Shown here: piece after piece, positions 1 through 5,967 of the stretch
Numbering within the stretch: position 1 is the first letter of the stretch
Layout: each line of letters starts with the position of its first letter
Assembly: GCA_043730365.1 (NCBI GenBank)
Contig: JAYTKJ010000755.1
Location: 1-14,357 of the forward strand
Direction: 5' to 3'
DNA length: 14,357 nt
DNA from: VFZP01 sp043730365
GTDB taxonomy: Bacteria > Acidobacteriota > Terriglobia > Bryobacterales > Bryobacteraceae
The notes under the pieces: model-generated
What the model was told of the DNA's origin: nothing
The model's database searches: none
What the model saw: only the letters and a program-made list of their open reading frames with translations
Program-made: the position numbers and the translations under genes

Positions 1-112
1 AGCAAACGGCCTTGCCCGGCGGCAAAAGCGCACCCCCCTGGTGTGGTGCTGGGTCACTTTTGCCGAGCAAAGTAGGGTAATTTCTCGCGAGTGCCGAAGT
101 AATAGGCCACAG
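1..112. other. Left edge, no supported gene
   Basis: I see no convincing coding region here. The reverse strand downstream of the 48-codon ORF loses its coding character. A tract around 52-77 (GGGTCACTTTTGCC followed by GAGCAAAG) has the look of the terminal-repeat region of some insertion sequences, but no transposase reading frame or second end is visible, so it is not called as a mobile element. Confidence 0.3.
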
Positions 113-259
113 TCAGAGATTGCGCCTGACGCAGAGCGGCATGTGCGCGGTGACGGTCTTGAGCAGCGCCTGGGCCGGATCGGGGATGCCCTTCAGCGTG
201 GCTTGCAGGTCCGAGTCCAGCCGCTTCCAAAGCTTGAGTTCTAAGTTGACCTCGACCAT
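113..259 (-). CDS. Small ORF, 48 aa, unknown function (possibly a truncated gene)
   Basis: An ATG-started ORF of 48 codons ending in TGA, 49 nt downstream of the stop of the MFS fragment on the same strand. The protein is charged and probably helical, beginning MVEVNLELKLWKRLDSDL, with a further stretch PAQALLKTVTAHMP. The third codon positions are strongly G/C up to about codon 42, as in real genes of this window, then the character changes. This suggests that a longer gene was broken near the end. In the neighbouring frame the DNA reads on as SLTVAYYFGTREKLPYFARQ before a stop, which could be a shifted continuation. I do not recognise the family. No clear Shine-Dalgarno sequence precedes the ATG. 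Confidence 0.3.
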   Translation of the reverse strand: MVEVNLELKLWKRLDSDLQATLKGIPDPAQALLKTVTAHMPLCVRRNL

Positions 260-308
260 GTGATGAGTGGTTACTCGTCAGGATACACGAGACCGGCATG
301 TCTCTCTT

Positions 309-521
309 TCAAAACACAATGCGGCGCGAGGCGTCAAGCCGCGCAAAGAGAATCGCGCCGAGAACACAGAGGGCGGCAGCCACGAGAAAGGGCACGTTCC
401 AGCCATAGTCGCGCACCAAGTAGCCAACGGCGAGGCTGGAGAAGGCACCGCCGAGGTTGCCAGCCGTGTTCATGACCGAGGAGACCGACCCGGCCCAATT
501 GCCCGCCGATATCGGGTTAGT
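309..521 (-). pseudogene. MFS transporter, 3' fragment (5' end missing)
   Basis: The reverse strand is open from about 521 down to a TGA at 309-311, with no start codon that fits. It reads GNWAGSVSSVMNTAGNLGG, then AFSSLAVGYLVRDYGWNVPF, LVAAALCVLGAILFARLDAS and RRIVF before the stop. This is the pattern of the last two membrane helices of a major facilitator superfamily permease: a glycine-rich SVMNTAGNLGG helix, a short GYLVRDYGWN loop, then a final hydrophobic helix. About 65 of the roughly 420 residues usual for the family remain. Just upstream, at 522-524, the frame is closed by TAA and the sequence no longer resembles MFS, so the gene was truncated by deletion or recombination near 506-521, where there is a 10-bp palindrome CCGATATCGG. 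It cannot make a working transporter. The family call is confident; the exact breakpoint is not. Confidence 0.75.
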
Positions 522-893
522 TTAGGGCTGTGGGCCGGGTAGTGGCTCAGTTGGGCCCGGATAATTGGGGCGCTCCTGAGGTAAGGCGTTCAGTGCCGAT
601 ATTTGGCTTAGATTAGATTAGGGTCGCGGCCAAGTGCCTTGTTGCCAACTGAGGACGCCAGTTGGTTGGAACGGGCGTTTCTCGTCCAACAGGGACCGCC
701 TCGCGCTCGGCCCAGTCTAGGAGAATCAAACGGGTGTGAGAGCCTGACTGTCACGATCGGATAGCCCCAAGTCGAAGGATCTCGTCGTCGCCTTACCTTC
801 TTGGCGTTGTCCGAGCGATACGTGTCGAAAGCGGGGAAAGACATTGGGCGGAGTCAGCGGACAGGGACCCTCGCGCATTCAAAGCCACAAACT
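522..893. other. Intergenic stretch, no confident gene
   Basis: No well-supported gene. The best reading frame is a 78-aa ORF on the minus strand (844 down to 608), 49 nt after the DUF262 stop. Its first residues (MSFPAFDTYRSDNAKKV) look protein-like, but the rest is arginine-rich, has mixed codon use and lacks a ribosome binding site. A 7-bp perfect inverted repeat (CCAACTG ... CAGTTGG, 645-665, 7-nt loop) is present but is not followed by a T run on either strand. A short TTAGA tandem lies at 608-621. The stretch may be decayed coding DNA. Confidence 0.4.
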
Positions 894-1607
894 TCAAGCG
901 AGCACCGGAGCGAGCAACTCGTCGAGCACCCGTTCTCGCTCCTTACGGCTGCCCAAATCAGAAGCGGCCCGCTCAACGTTTCTCAGGTACTCGCTTGCTT
1001 GCCCGGTAAATCTGTCTTCTTCCTCGCTTGTGATGCCGAGAGCACCGGGACCGAGGCTGGGTGGGCCGTTTGCGATCAGATGGTCCACTCGATTCGCGAG
1101 TTCCATCACCAATTGCGCCAAAATGTCGCGTTTGTCCCCTGTTAGCGGCAGTTGGGCAGAATGCTTCGCAAGCTTTACGAACAGCGTATAGAAATCGGAT
1201 TTCTTTCGCCATCGCGTCTTGGCTATGTCCGGCAAGAGTTGATCGATCTCCCCGAGGACGCGGACGAAAATGCCTCGCAGTTCTTCCTTGTCCTCGAAAC
1301 TAGTCTCGTATTGCTGGTAGAACTCCTCGAGTTCGAATTCCCCGGCGAGGTAGGAGAGAACGGCTCGAATCCGCTGCTGGCCGTCAACCAAAATGTGCTT
1401 CTGGTTTCCGTCGGCATCCGTGACCTCCTGCATGTAGAGCTCGGGTATCGGGTACTCGAGGAGTATGGTGTCGATCAGCGAGCTTTTCTGACGCGTGGAC
1501 CAAACAGGGTTCCGCTGGAAGGGTGGCTTGATAATCAGATCGTCCGCTTCAAAAGTCTTTTTGAACCAAACTGCCGTTCGGTGGGTGGTGTTGAGATAGC
1601 GCTGCAT
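894..1607 (-). CDS. DUF262 (ParB/sulfiredoxin-fold) protein, internally shortened
   Basis: The 237-aa protein carries the N-terminal signature of DUF262, the NTPase/DNA-processing domain also found in GmrS-type modification-dependent restriction proteins: PPFQRNPVWS at residues 28-37, LIDTILLEYPIPELYMQ at 44-60, and the hallmark DGQQR at 75-79. After FELEE (91-95) it passes straight to FYQQYETSFEDKEELRGIF, then KTRWRKKSDFYTLF at 130-143, which resemble the far C-terminal helical part of longer family members. From memory of the family, intact proteins have about 350-400 residues and a central block with an RLN and QELR-type motif; that block is absent here. No HNH (DUF1524) domain is present. 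The ATG lies 3 nt after the stop of the nucleotidyltransferase gene, so the two are surely co-transcribed. The deletion is in frame, so the product may be made but could be inactive. The role is unknown; related proteins act in phage defence and restriction. Confidence 0.85.
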   Translation of the reverse strand: MQRYLNTTHRTAVWFKKTFEADDLIIKPPFQRNPVWSTRQKSSLIDTILLEYPIPELYMQEVTDADGNQKHILVDGQQRIRAVLSYLAGEFELEEFYQQYETSFEDKEELRGIFVRVLGEIDQLLPDIAKTRWRKKSDFYTLFVKLAKHSAQLPLTGDKRDILAQLVMELANRVDHLIANGPPSLGPGALGITSEEEDRFTGQASEYLRNVERAASDLGSRKERERVLDELLAPVLA

Positions 1608-1610
1608 GGT

Positions 1611-2201
1611 TCAGCTATAGAGGGAGTCTCGGACAGTTTTGACGGATACAGTTTGGTAGGCACGCAACGCTTCGTAGTCCGCGTATATTCGGAGATTCAC
1701 ATCTCTTCCTTTAGTCGGTTCCACCTGGGACATTGCGCTTGTCGCCTTAAGCCAGACCAGCCCGAACGGCAGTAAGCCCAACAACTTGTCTGTGGCGATG
1801 GCTCCCCAGTAGATGTATCGCTTCACATGATCGTCGCCCGCGATGCGCGTTTTTGCGTCGAGTGAAAGCCGGCGCGTACCGTTGAGGCGGAGGTATCGCC
1901 AGCCCACCGTGAAGTGGTAGTGGGAGACCACCGCGACATCCACATCGGAACCGGCATCGAAAGGCTTGAAGTTTTTCGATGGGTTTAAGCTGCACCCCAC
2001 GGCAGCGCTTCCGACGACGGTCAGGCAGGCGGGGTCCACGTCAATCGCCGTTCCGAGCGCGCGCCTCCACTCAACATACCCGGCCCTATCCCCGGCAAAG
2101 ACATGGGGAACGCGATCAAATACGTGCTCTTCAAGAAAGCGGGAGGCACTTAGGTGCTGGAGGGTGTCCTTGAGAGTATTGCGGTCCATGGGTGCACGCA
2201 T
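1611..2201 (-). CDS. Nucleotidyltransferase-fold protein paired with DUF262
   Basis: A 196-aa protein with a minimal nucleotidyltransferase signature: VVGSAAVGCSLNP at residues 62-74 (the G-S helix-capping motif), then GSDVDVAVVS at 84-93, giving the metal-binding pair Asp86 and Asp88. A conserved-looking block YWGAIATDKLLGLLPFG follows at 131-147, and the C-terminus (RDVNLRIYADYEALRAYQ, 166-183) is probably helical. It has no helicase, HEPN or nuclease domain. I infer that it transfers a nucleotide to an unknown acceptor (protein, RNA or second messenger). The GTP/ATP choice and target cannot be read from sequence. The start at 2201 is preferred because its ATG overlaps the TAA of the upstream 59-aa ORF (TAATG); an ATG four codons in is the alternative. 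The gene ends 3 nt before the DUF262 start. G+C is visibly lower than in the genes to its right, consistent with acquisition. Confidence 0.75.
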   Translation of the reverse strand: MRAPMDRNTLKDTLQHLSASRFLEEHVFDRVPHVFAGDRAGYVEWRRALGTAIDVDPACLTVVGSAAVGCSLNPSKNFKPFDAGSDVDVAVVSHYHFTVGWRYLRLNGTRRLSLDAKTRIAGDDHVKRYIYWGAIATDKLLGLLPFGLVWLKATSAMSQVEPTKGRDVNLRIYADYEALRAYQTVSVKTVRDSLYS

Positions 2202-2380
2202 TATTGTAACGGTATCCGGAGCGTCTCGCCTGACTCAAGAGCCGTGAGCGGGAGAGCCGGTCGCTCAGATGCCTTCGGAGGCAAAGGTTGTGGAGGCATC
2301 CATGTCGATGGTGGCAGCCTTGACAGTTTGCCCTCGGCAGCTTTACACATAATCGGGATGGCGTGAAGTTCGAATCCCAT
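2201..2380 (-). CDS. Small protein, 59 aa, first gene of the nucleotidyltransferase/DUF262 unit
   Basis: A 59-codon ORF from ATG at 2380 to TAA at 2201-2203. A Shine-Dalgarno-like GGGAG (2388-2392) lies 7 nt before the ATG, and the stop overlaps the ATG of the nucleotidyltransferase gene as TAATG, the arrangement expected for translational coupling. The protein begins MGFELHAIPIMCKAAEGKLS, has a proline-rich middle (STWMPPQPLPP, 25-35) and ends ALESGETLRIPLQ. There is no membrane segment and no recognised domain. It could be a small accessory subunit or antitoxin of the downstream pair, a leader peptide that sets their translation, or the remnant of a larger gene. The overlap and the ribosome binding site are the evidence that it is translated; a chance ORF remains possible. 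Confidence 0.5.
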   Translation of the reverse strand: MGFELHAIPIMCKAAEGKLSRLPPSTWMPPQPLPPKASERPALPLTALESGETLRIPLQ

Positions 2381-2383
2381 CCC
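2355..2383 (-). promoter_or_regulatory. Possible start-codon hairpin of the 59-aa ORF
   Basis: A perfect 7-bp inverted repeat, GGGATGG and CCATCCC, separated by 15 nt. In the minus-strand mRNA the 5' arm contains the AUG of the 59-aa ORF, so folding would hide that start codon and, through coupling, the two genes behind it. There is no T run, so a terminator is unlikely. Regulation is inference. Confidence 0.25.
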
Positions 2384-2409
2384 TCATCTCCCGTAGGACA
2401 GATCGTGTG

Positions 2410-2475
2410 TCATAAGCTCCCTTTCGTCCCGTCGGCAATCTGCTCGCGGAGCCTCTTGCCAATCTCACCCGCCAC
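2410..2475 (-). pseudogene. Remnant of an HNH-type partner gene (N-terminus only)
   Basis: A GTG-started frame of 21 codons overlaps the end of the 81-aa gene by 11 nt and reads VAGEIGKRLREQIADGTKGS, then Leu and TGA. As I recall, relatives of the 81-aa protein are usually followed by a small HNH endonuclease whose N-terminus has this LREQIAxRAxxRCxYC pattern. Here the similarity stops after about 15 residues, before the first cysteine pair, and is followed by unrelated sequence leading into the 59-aa ORF. I read it as the 5' stump of a deleted nuclease gene. The call rests on recalled family architecture and a very short match. Confidence 0.35.
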
Positions 2476-2710
2476 GGGCCAGCATCTGGCGCGCCCGCGC
2501 CTTGGCCATCCGAATGATGTGCTCGAGCTCCATGAAGTGATCTAACTCCGCCTTGTCGTCAACGGAAAGGGCACCTTCCTTTTCCCGCTCCACCAGATCG
2601 GCTAGTCGCTCTTGGGCTTGTGGAGACGGGCGAAACTGAACGACTGCTTCCGGGTTTTGGCCGGCTATGAAATCGATAATCTCAAGGTATGCTGGACTGC
2701 CTGCGGTCAT
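2465..2710 (-). CDS. Conserved small helical protein, antitoxin-like, 81 aa
   Basis: An 81-aa protein with a pattern I recognise from a family of small conserved proteins common in cyanobacteria, planctomycetes and acidobacteria: SPAYLEIIDFIAG at residues 5-17, FRPSPQAQERLADLVEREKE at 26-45, then LSVDDKAELDHFMELEHI and RMAKARARQML. It is predicted to be wholly helical and charged, without a membrane segment. Relatives are commonly encoded immediately before a small HNH nuclease and are often annotated as hypothetical or antitoxin-like; the biochemical role is not settled. The ATG has an AGGA 4 nt upstream and lies 20 nt after the stop of the response regulator, so it may be read from that operon. 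The expected nuclease partner appears to be lost. Confidence 0.75.
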   Translation of the reverse strand: MTAGSPAYLEIIDFIAGQNPEAVVQFRPSPQAQERLADLVEREKEGALSVDDKAELDHFMELEHIIRMAKARARQMLARGG

Positions 2711-2730
2711 TTCATCCTGATGATACGCGA

Positions 2731-4056
2731 TTACGCTAGCCCCATCTTCTCCAGCTTCCGATACAACGTCTTCCGTTCAATCCCCAATATCCGCGCGGCG
2801 CGGCTCTTGTTGCCGTTCGTCGCTGCCATGACGCGGCGGATCTGCTCGGCCTCGGCGTCCGCCAAAGACTCGCTGGATGAGTCGCGCGGCTCGGCGGCTT
2901 CAATGGCGGTCCTCACGGCATCGGAGTCAATACGCGCGTTCGGCGCAAGGATCGTCAGGCGCTCCATCAGATGCTGCAACTGGCGAACGTTGCCGGGCCA
3001 AGTGTAGCTTTCCAGTTCCTTCAAGCCAGACTCGGTGAGCCGTGTCGAGAGGCGGCAGCGCTCGTTGTAGCGGCGTAGATAGAAACGCGCCAGATGCTCC
3101 ACGTCTCCCGCGCGTTCGCGCAATGGCGGGATGTAGATGGGCACGACGTTGAGGCGGAACCACAGGTCCTCGCGGAACTTGTCCTCTTCCACCATCTTGG
3201 CGACGTCGCGGTGCGTTGCCGCGATGATGCGCACGTCAACCGGATGGACTTTGTTGGAGCCGAGCGGCCGCACCTGACGCTCTTGCAGAAAGCGCAGGAG
3301 CTTCAACTGAAACGGGAAATCGATATCGCCGATCTCGTCGAGAAAGACGGTGCCCTGGTTGGCGGCCTCGAACACGCCGACGCGGTCGCGGTCGGCGCCC
3401 GTATAGGCTCCGCGCATCGCGCCGAACAATTCGCTCTCAAGCAGCGAAGGCGCAATGGACCCGCAATCCACGGGCTGGAACGGGGCGGCTGAACGCAGGC
3501 TCATGCGATGCAGCATGCGCGCCACGAGTTCCTTGCCCGTGCCGGTCTCGCCTTGCAGCAGCACGGTGGCGTCAGTCTTGGCCACGCGCGCCACTTCCTT
3601 GTAAAGCTCCACCATCTTGGAGGAGAACCCGATCATCTCGGTCTCAGGCAGATCTTCTTCGTCGTCCTTGATGGCCAGATCGGAGCTGACCAGGGTGGAC
3701 TGGGCGCGCTTGACGGTTTGCAGTAGCCGCTCGAGTTCCACCGGCTTGGCCAGGTACTCGAAGACGTTGCCTTCGGTGGCCGCCATCACGGTCTCCATGG
3801 AGCCGCGGCCGGTCATCAGGATTACCGCGCAGCCGTCGTAGGCTTTGCGGGCCGCGCGCAGCACGTCAATGCCAGTGCGCTCATCCAGATAAATGTCAGA
3901 GACCACGATCGGGAAAGGCTTTTGATCAAGCCGCGCCATCGCTTCACGCGTGGACGAGGCGGATTCCACCGCAAAGCCTTCCAGCTCGAAAAAATCTACC
4001 AGCGTGCCGCGCCACGCGCTATCGTCTTCCACTACCAGCAACGAGTTCATGTCCAT
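2731..4056 (-). CDS. Sigma-54-dependent NtrC-family response regulator
   Basis: 441 aa with the complete three-domain plan. The receiver domain (about 4-118) has the acidic pair Glu10/Asp11, phosphoacceptor Asp54 in VVSDIYL, Thr82 in ILMTG and Lys104 in LAKP. The central AAA+ domain (about 140-370) has Walker A GETGTGKE at 169-176, the sigma-54 contact loop GAYTGA at 216-221 and Walker B FLDEIGD at 238-244. The C-terminal Fis-type helix-turn-helix is NKSRAARILGIERKTLYRKL. Phosphorylation by the upstream kinase should allow the protein to remodel the RNA polymerase-sigma-54 complex at target promoters. All catalytic residues are present. AAGGTG 7 nt before the first ATG supports the start at 4056; an ATG two codons in is possible. 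The gene follows the kinase gene by 69 nt. Its target promoters are not evident in the window. Confidence 0.97.
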   Translation of the reverse strand: MDMNSLLVVEDDSAWRGTLVDFFELEGFAVESASSTREAMARLDQKPFPIVVSDIYLDERTGIDVLRAARKAYDGCAVILMTGRGSMETVMAATEGNVFEYLAKPVELERLLQTVKRAQSTLVSSDLAIKDDEEDLPETEMIGFSSKMVELYKEVARVAKTDATVLLQGETGTGKELVARMLHRMSLRSAAPFQPVDCGSIAPSLLESELFGAMRGAYTGADRDRVGVFEAANQGTVFLDEIGDIDFPFQLKLLRFLQERQVRPLGSNKVHPVDVRIIAATHRDVAKMVEEDKFREDLWFRLNVVPIYIPPLRERAGDVEHLARFYLRRYNERCRLSTRLTESGLKELESYTWPGNVRQLQHLMERLTILAPNARIDSDAVRTAIEAAEPRDSSSESLADAEAEQIRRVMAATNGNKSRAARILGIERKTLYRKLEKMGLA

Positions 4057-4125
4057 ACACCTTCACCTTGGCGGCACAGGACGCGGGTGCGTGCGTTAAG
4101 GAAACTAGATTCGGTCCGGAAACTT

Positions 4126-5967
4126 CTACGCACCAGCCTGAACGGTGGCCGGTACCACCATGGTAAAACAAGATCCGGCCCCCGGAGAGCTGGTTACTTC
4201 CATGCGGCCTCCGTGGGTAGTAACAATCTGGTCCACGATGGAGAGCCCGATGCCTGTCCCCACTTCGCCACTCGCCTCGGCTTTGCGCGTGCGATAGAAC
4301 TTGCGGAAGATACTGGCGAGCTCCTGTTCATCCATACCCATGCCTTGATCGCGCACCGAGAGGCGCAGCAGTTTGCCGTCGAATTCCGAACCCACGGTGA
4401 CGTGCGTGCCCGCGGCGGAGTACTTGATGGCGTTAGTCAGAAGATTATAGACGGCGTACTCCATGAGCTCGCGATCACCGGCAAGTTGGACGTCGAGCGA
4501 AGCCGCCGGTGGCGCGGTAACCGTGATTTGTTTGCGCTCAGCCAATGGGCGCACACGGTCAAGGCACGGCGTCAGGAGCCCGGCCAACGCAAACGGCTCA
4601 CGCTTGAGTTGCATCTGGCCTTCGCTCAATCGCTCCACGCTGAGGAACGCCTGAATCATACTAGCCAGGCGCTTGGACTCATTATTGATGGTGCGCGTCA
4701 TCTCGGTGCGCTTTTCGTCGGTGAGCTTGTAGCGGCCCATTAGCTCACTCTGGCCTTGAATGGTGGAGAGCGGTGTGCGCATCTCATGCACCACGAAATG
4801 GATGGCCTGCTGATACCGCTCTTTGTCGGCTTCGGCGCGCAACATCCGGCTGCGCTGGATAAAGAATTGCGCCGTAGCGCCCGCACCCACGGCCAAGCCG
4901 GCGGCCACCAGCGGCTGCACATACGGGAAGACGAGGCCGGCGCGAAACGCCAGAAACGGCGCGAGCAGAGAAATAGCCAGCAGCCCCGCGGCCGCCAGGT
5001 AAGCCTGCACAGGCGGCAGGAACCAGAACGCCGCGCCCGCCGCCGCGCACAGCAGGAGCGCAAAGAGGATGGAGGAGATATGGCTCGCGGTGCGCAGAAT
5101 GCGGTTCTCCATCAGCGTTTCAAACGCGCTCGCGTGAATCTCGACACCGGCCATCGAGACGCCGTTCGACATCGGAGTCATGTGCCGATCGGGCGAAGCC
5201 GATTCCGCGGTGATCCCTACAAACACCACCCGGCCGGCCAGGCGCGCCGCCGTCTCCGCAGGTTTTTCCACCAGGTCGGCAAACGTCACCTCCGGCACTC
5301 CGCCACGCGCATAGTTCACCCACAACGGCCGCGCATCTTCGCGTCGGCCCCGGATCCGCCGCCCAGCCACTTCGATCGAATCCAATTCCTCTCGCACTTC
5401 AGCGCCGCCATTGACCAACCGGAATGCTTCGAGCGAGAGCGCCCAGTAGCGCGTGCGGCCGGCGGCCTTTTCGAGCGCCACGCGGCGCACCACCTGATCG
5501 AGTCCGTCCGGGTCCGAGTGCACGTGCCCGAGTCCAGCGGCTGCCCGGCGGAAGTCCGGAATAGGCAGCTCCCATTCGCCCTGGCGCGTGAGTGAGGTAG
5601 CCAGCACCAGATTCGGCGTGGCGGCGAAGGCAGCGGCGAGGCGGCGGTTGATCTCGGGGTCCGTACCTTCGTCGGCCAGGATCACGTCCAGCACTACTGC
5701 CTTTGGTTTGGCGGCGGCAATGCGTGGGAGCCCGTCGGCCAGAATTCGGCGGATAGCGGACACGCCACCAAACCGGCTGTAGCTGCGCTCGTCGATGCCC
5801 ATCAGGATGGCGGTGGGCCTTTGCCGCTCAACGGCAGTGAGGCGGAAGAGGAAATCGTAGAGTCCGTTGTCAAACTGCGCGCCTGGCGAAGTCCATCCGA
5901 GCGCGACGGCAACCAGGAAGCAGCCGGCCATCAGCGCCGCATAGAACAGGCCCGCCCGTTGTTTCAT
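4126..5967 (-). CDS. CHASE2-domain membrane sensor histidine kinase
   Basis: A 613-aa kinase. A signal/anchor helix at about 8-24 is followed by an extracytoplasmic CHASE2 domain (about 30-290; landmarks ILMGIDERSYSRFGG, KAVVLDVILADEG, RVVFVGITAES and GVEIHASAFETLMENRIL). Three hydrophobic segments follow between about 297 and 370. The cytoplasmic part has the H-box HFVVHEMRTPLS with phosphoaccepting His394, the N-box AVYNLLTNAIKYS with Asn512, the G1 box RDQGMGMDE and the G2 box GTGIGLSIVDQ. It senses an unknown signal outside the cytoplasm and phosphorylates the regulator encoded just downstream. The start ATG overlaps the TGA of the peptidase gene (ATGA), and no independent ribosome binding site is visible, so translation is probably coupled to the peptidase. 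Confidence 0.96.
   Translation of the reverse strand: MKQRAGLFYAALMAGCFLVAVALGWTSPGAQFDNGLYDFLFRLTAVERQRPTAILMGIDERSYSRFGGVSAIRRILADGLPRIAAAKPKAVVLDVILADEGTDPEINRRLAAAFAATPNLVLATSLTRQGEWELPIPDFRRAAAGLGHVHSDPDGLDQVVRRVALEKAAGRTRYWALSLEAFRLVNGGAEVREELDSIEVAGRRIRGRREDARPLWVNYARGGVPEVTFADLVEKPAETAARLAGRVVFVGITAESASPDRHMTPMSNGVSMAGVEIHASAFETLMENRILRTASHISSILFALLLCAAAGAAFWFLPPVQAYLAAAGLLAISLLAPFLAFRAGLVFPYVQPLVAAGLAVGAGATAQFFIQRSRMLRAEADKERYQQAIHFVVHEMRTPLSTIQGQSELMGRYKLTDEKRTEMTRTINNESKRLASMIQAFLSVERLSEGQMQLKREPFALAGLLTPCLDRVRPLAERKQITVTAPPAASLDVQLAGDRELMEYAVYNLLTNAIKYSAAGTHVTVGSEFDGKLLRLSVRDQGMGMDEQELASIFRKFYRTRKAEASGEVGTGIGLSIVDQIVTTHGGRMEVTSSPGAGSCFTMVVPATVQAGA

Noticed and set aside
608..621. 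TTAGA tandem repeat
   Set aside because: Fewer than three copies of a 5-nt unit; not distinguishable from chance.
645..665. 7-bp inverted repeat CCAACTG/CAGTTGG as a terminator
   Set aside because: There is no T run on either side and no gene ending nearby in a suitable position.
608..844. 78-aa ORF on the minus strand as a real gene
   Set aside because: It has no ribosome binding site, mixed codon use and a low-complexity arginine-rich sequence; only the first 17 residues look natural. It is described under the intergenic stretch instead.
2366..2383. A tRNA T-arm-like string (GTTCGAATCCC) on the plus strand
   Set aside because: The flanking bases do not form the 5-bp T stem, and no acceptor, D or anticodon arm can be drawn around it; the same bases belong to the 59-aa ORF and its hairpin.
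4756..5595. Long plus-strand ORF opposite the histidine kinase
   Set aside because: It is rich in Arg, His and Gln with no domain, as expected of the antisense frame of a high-GC gene.
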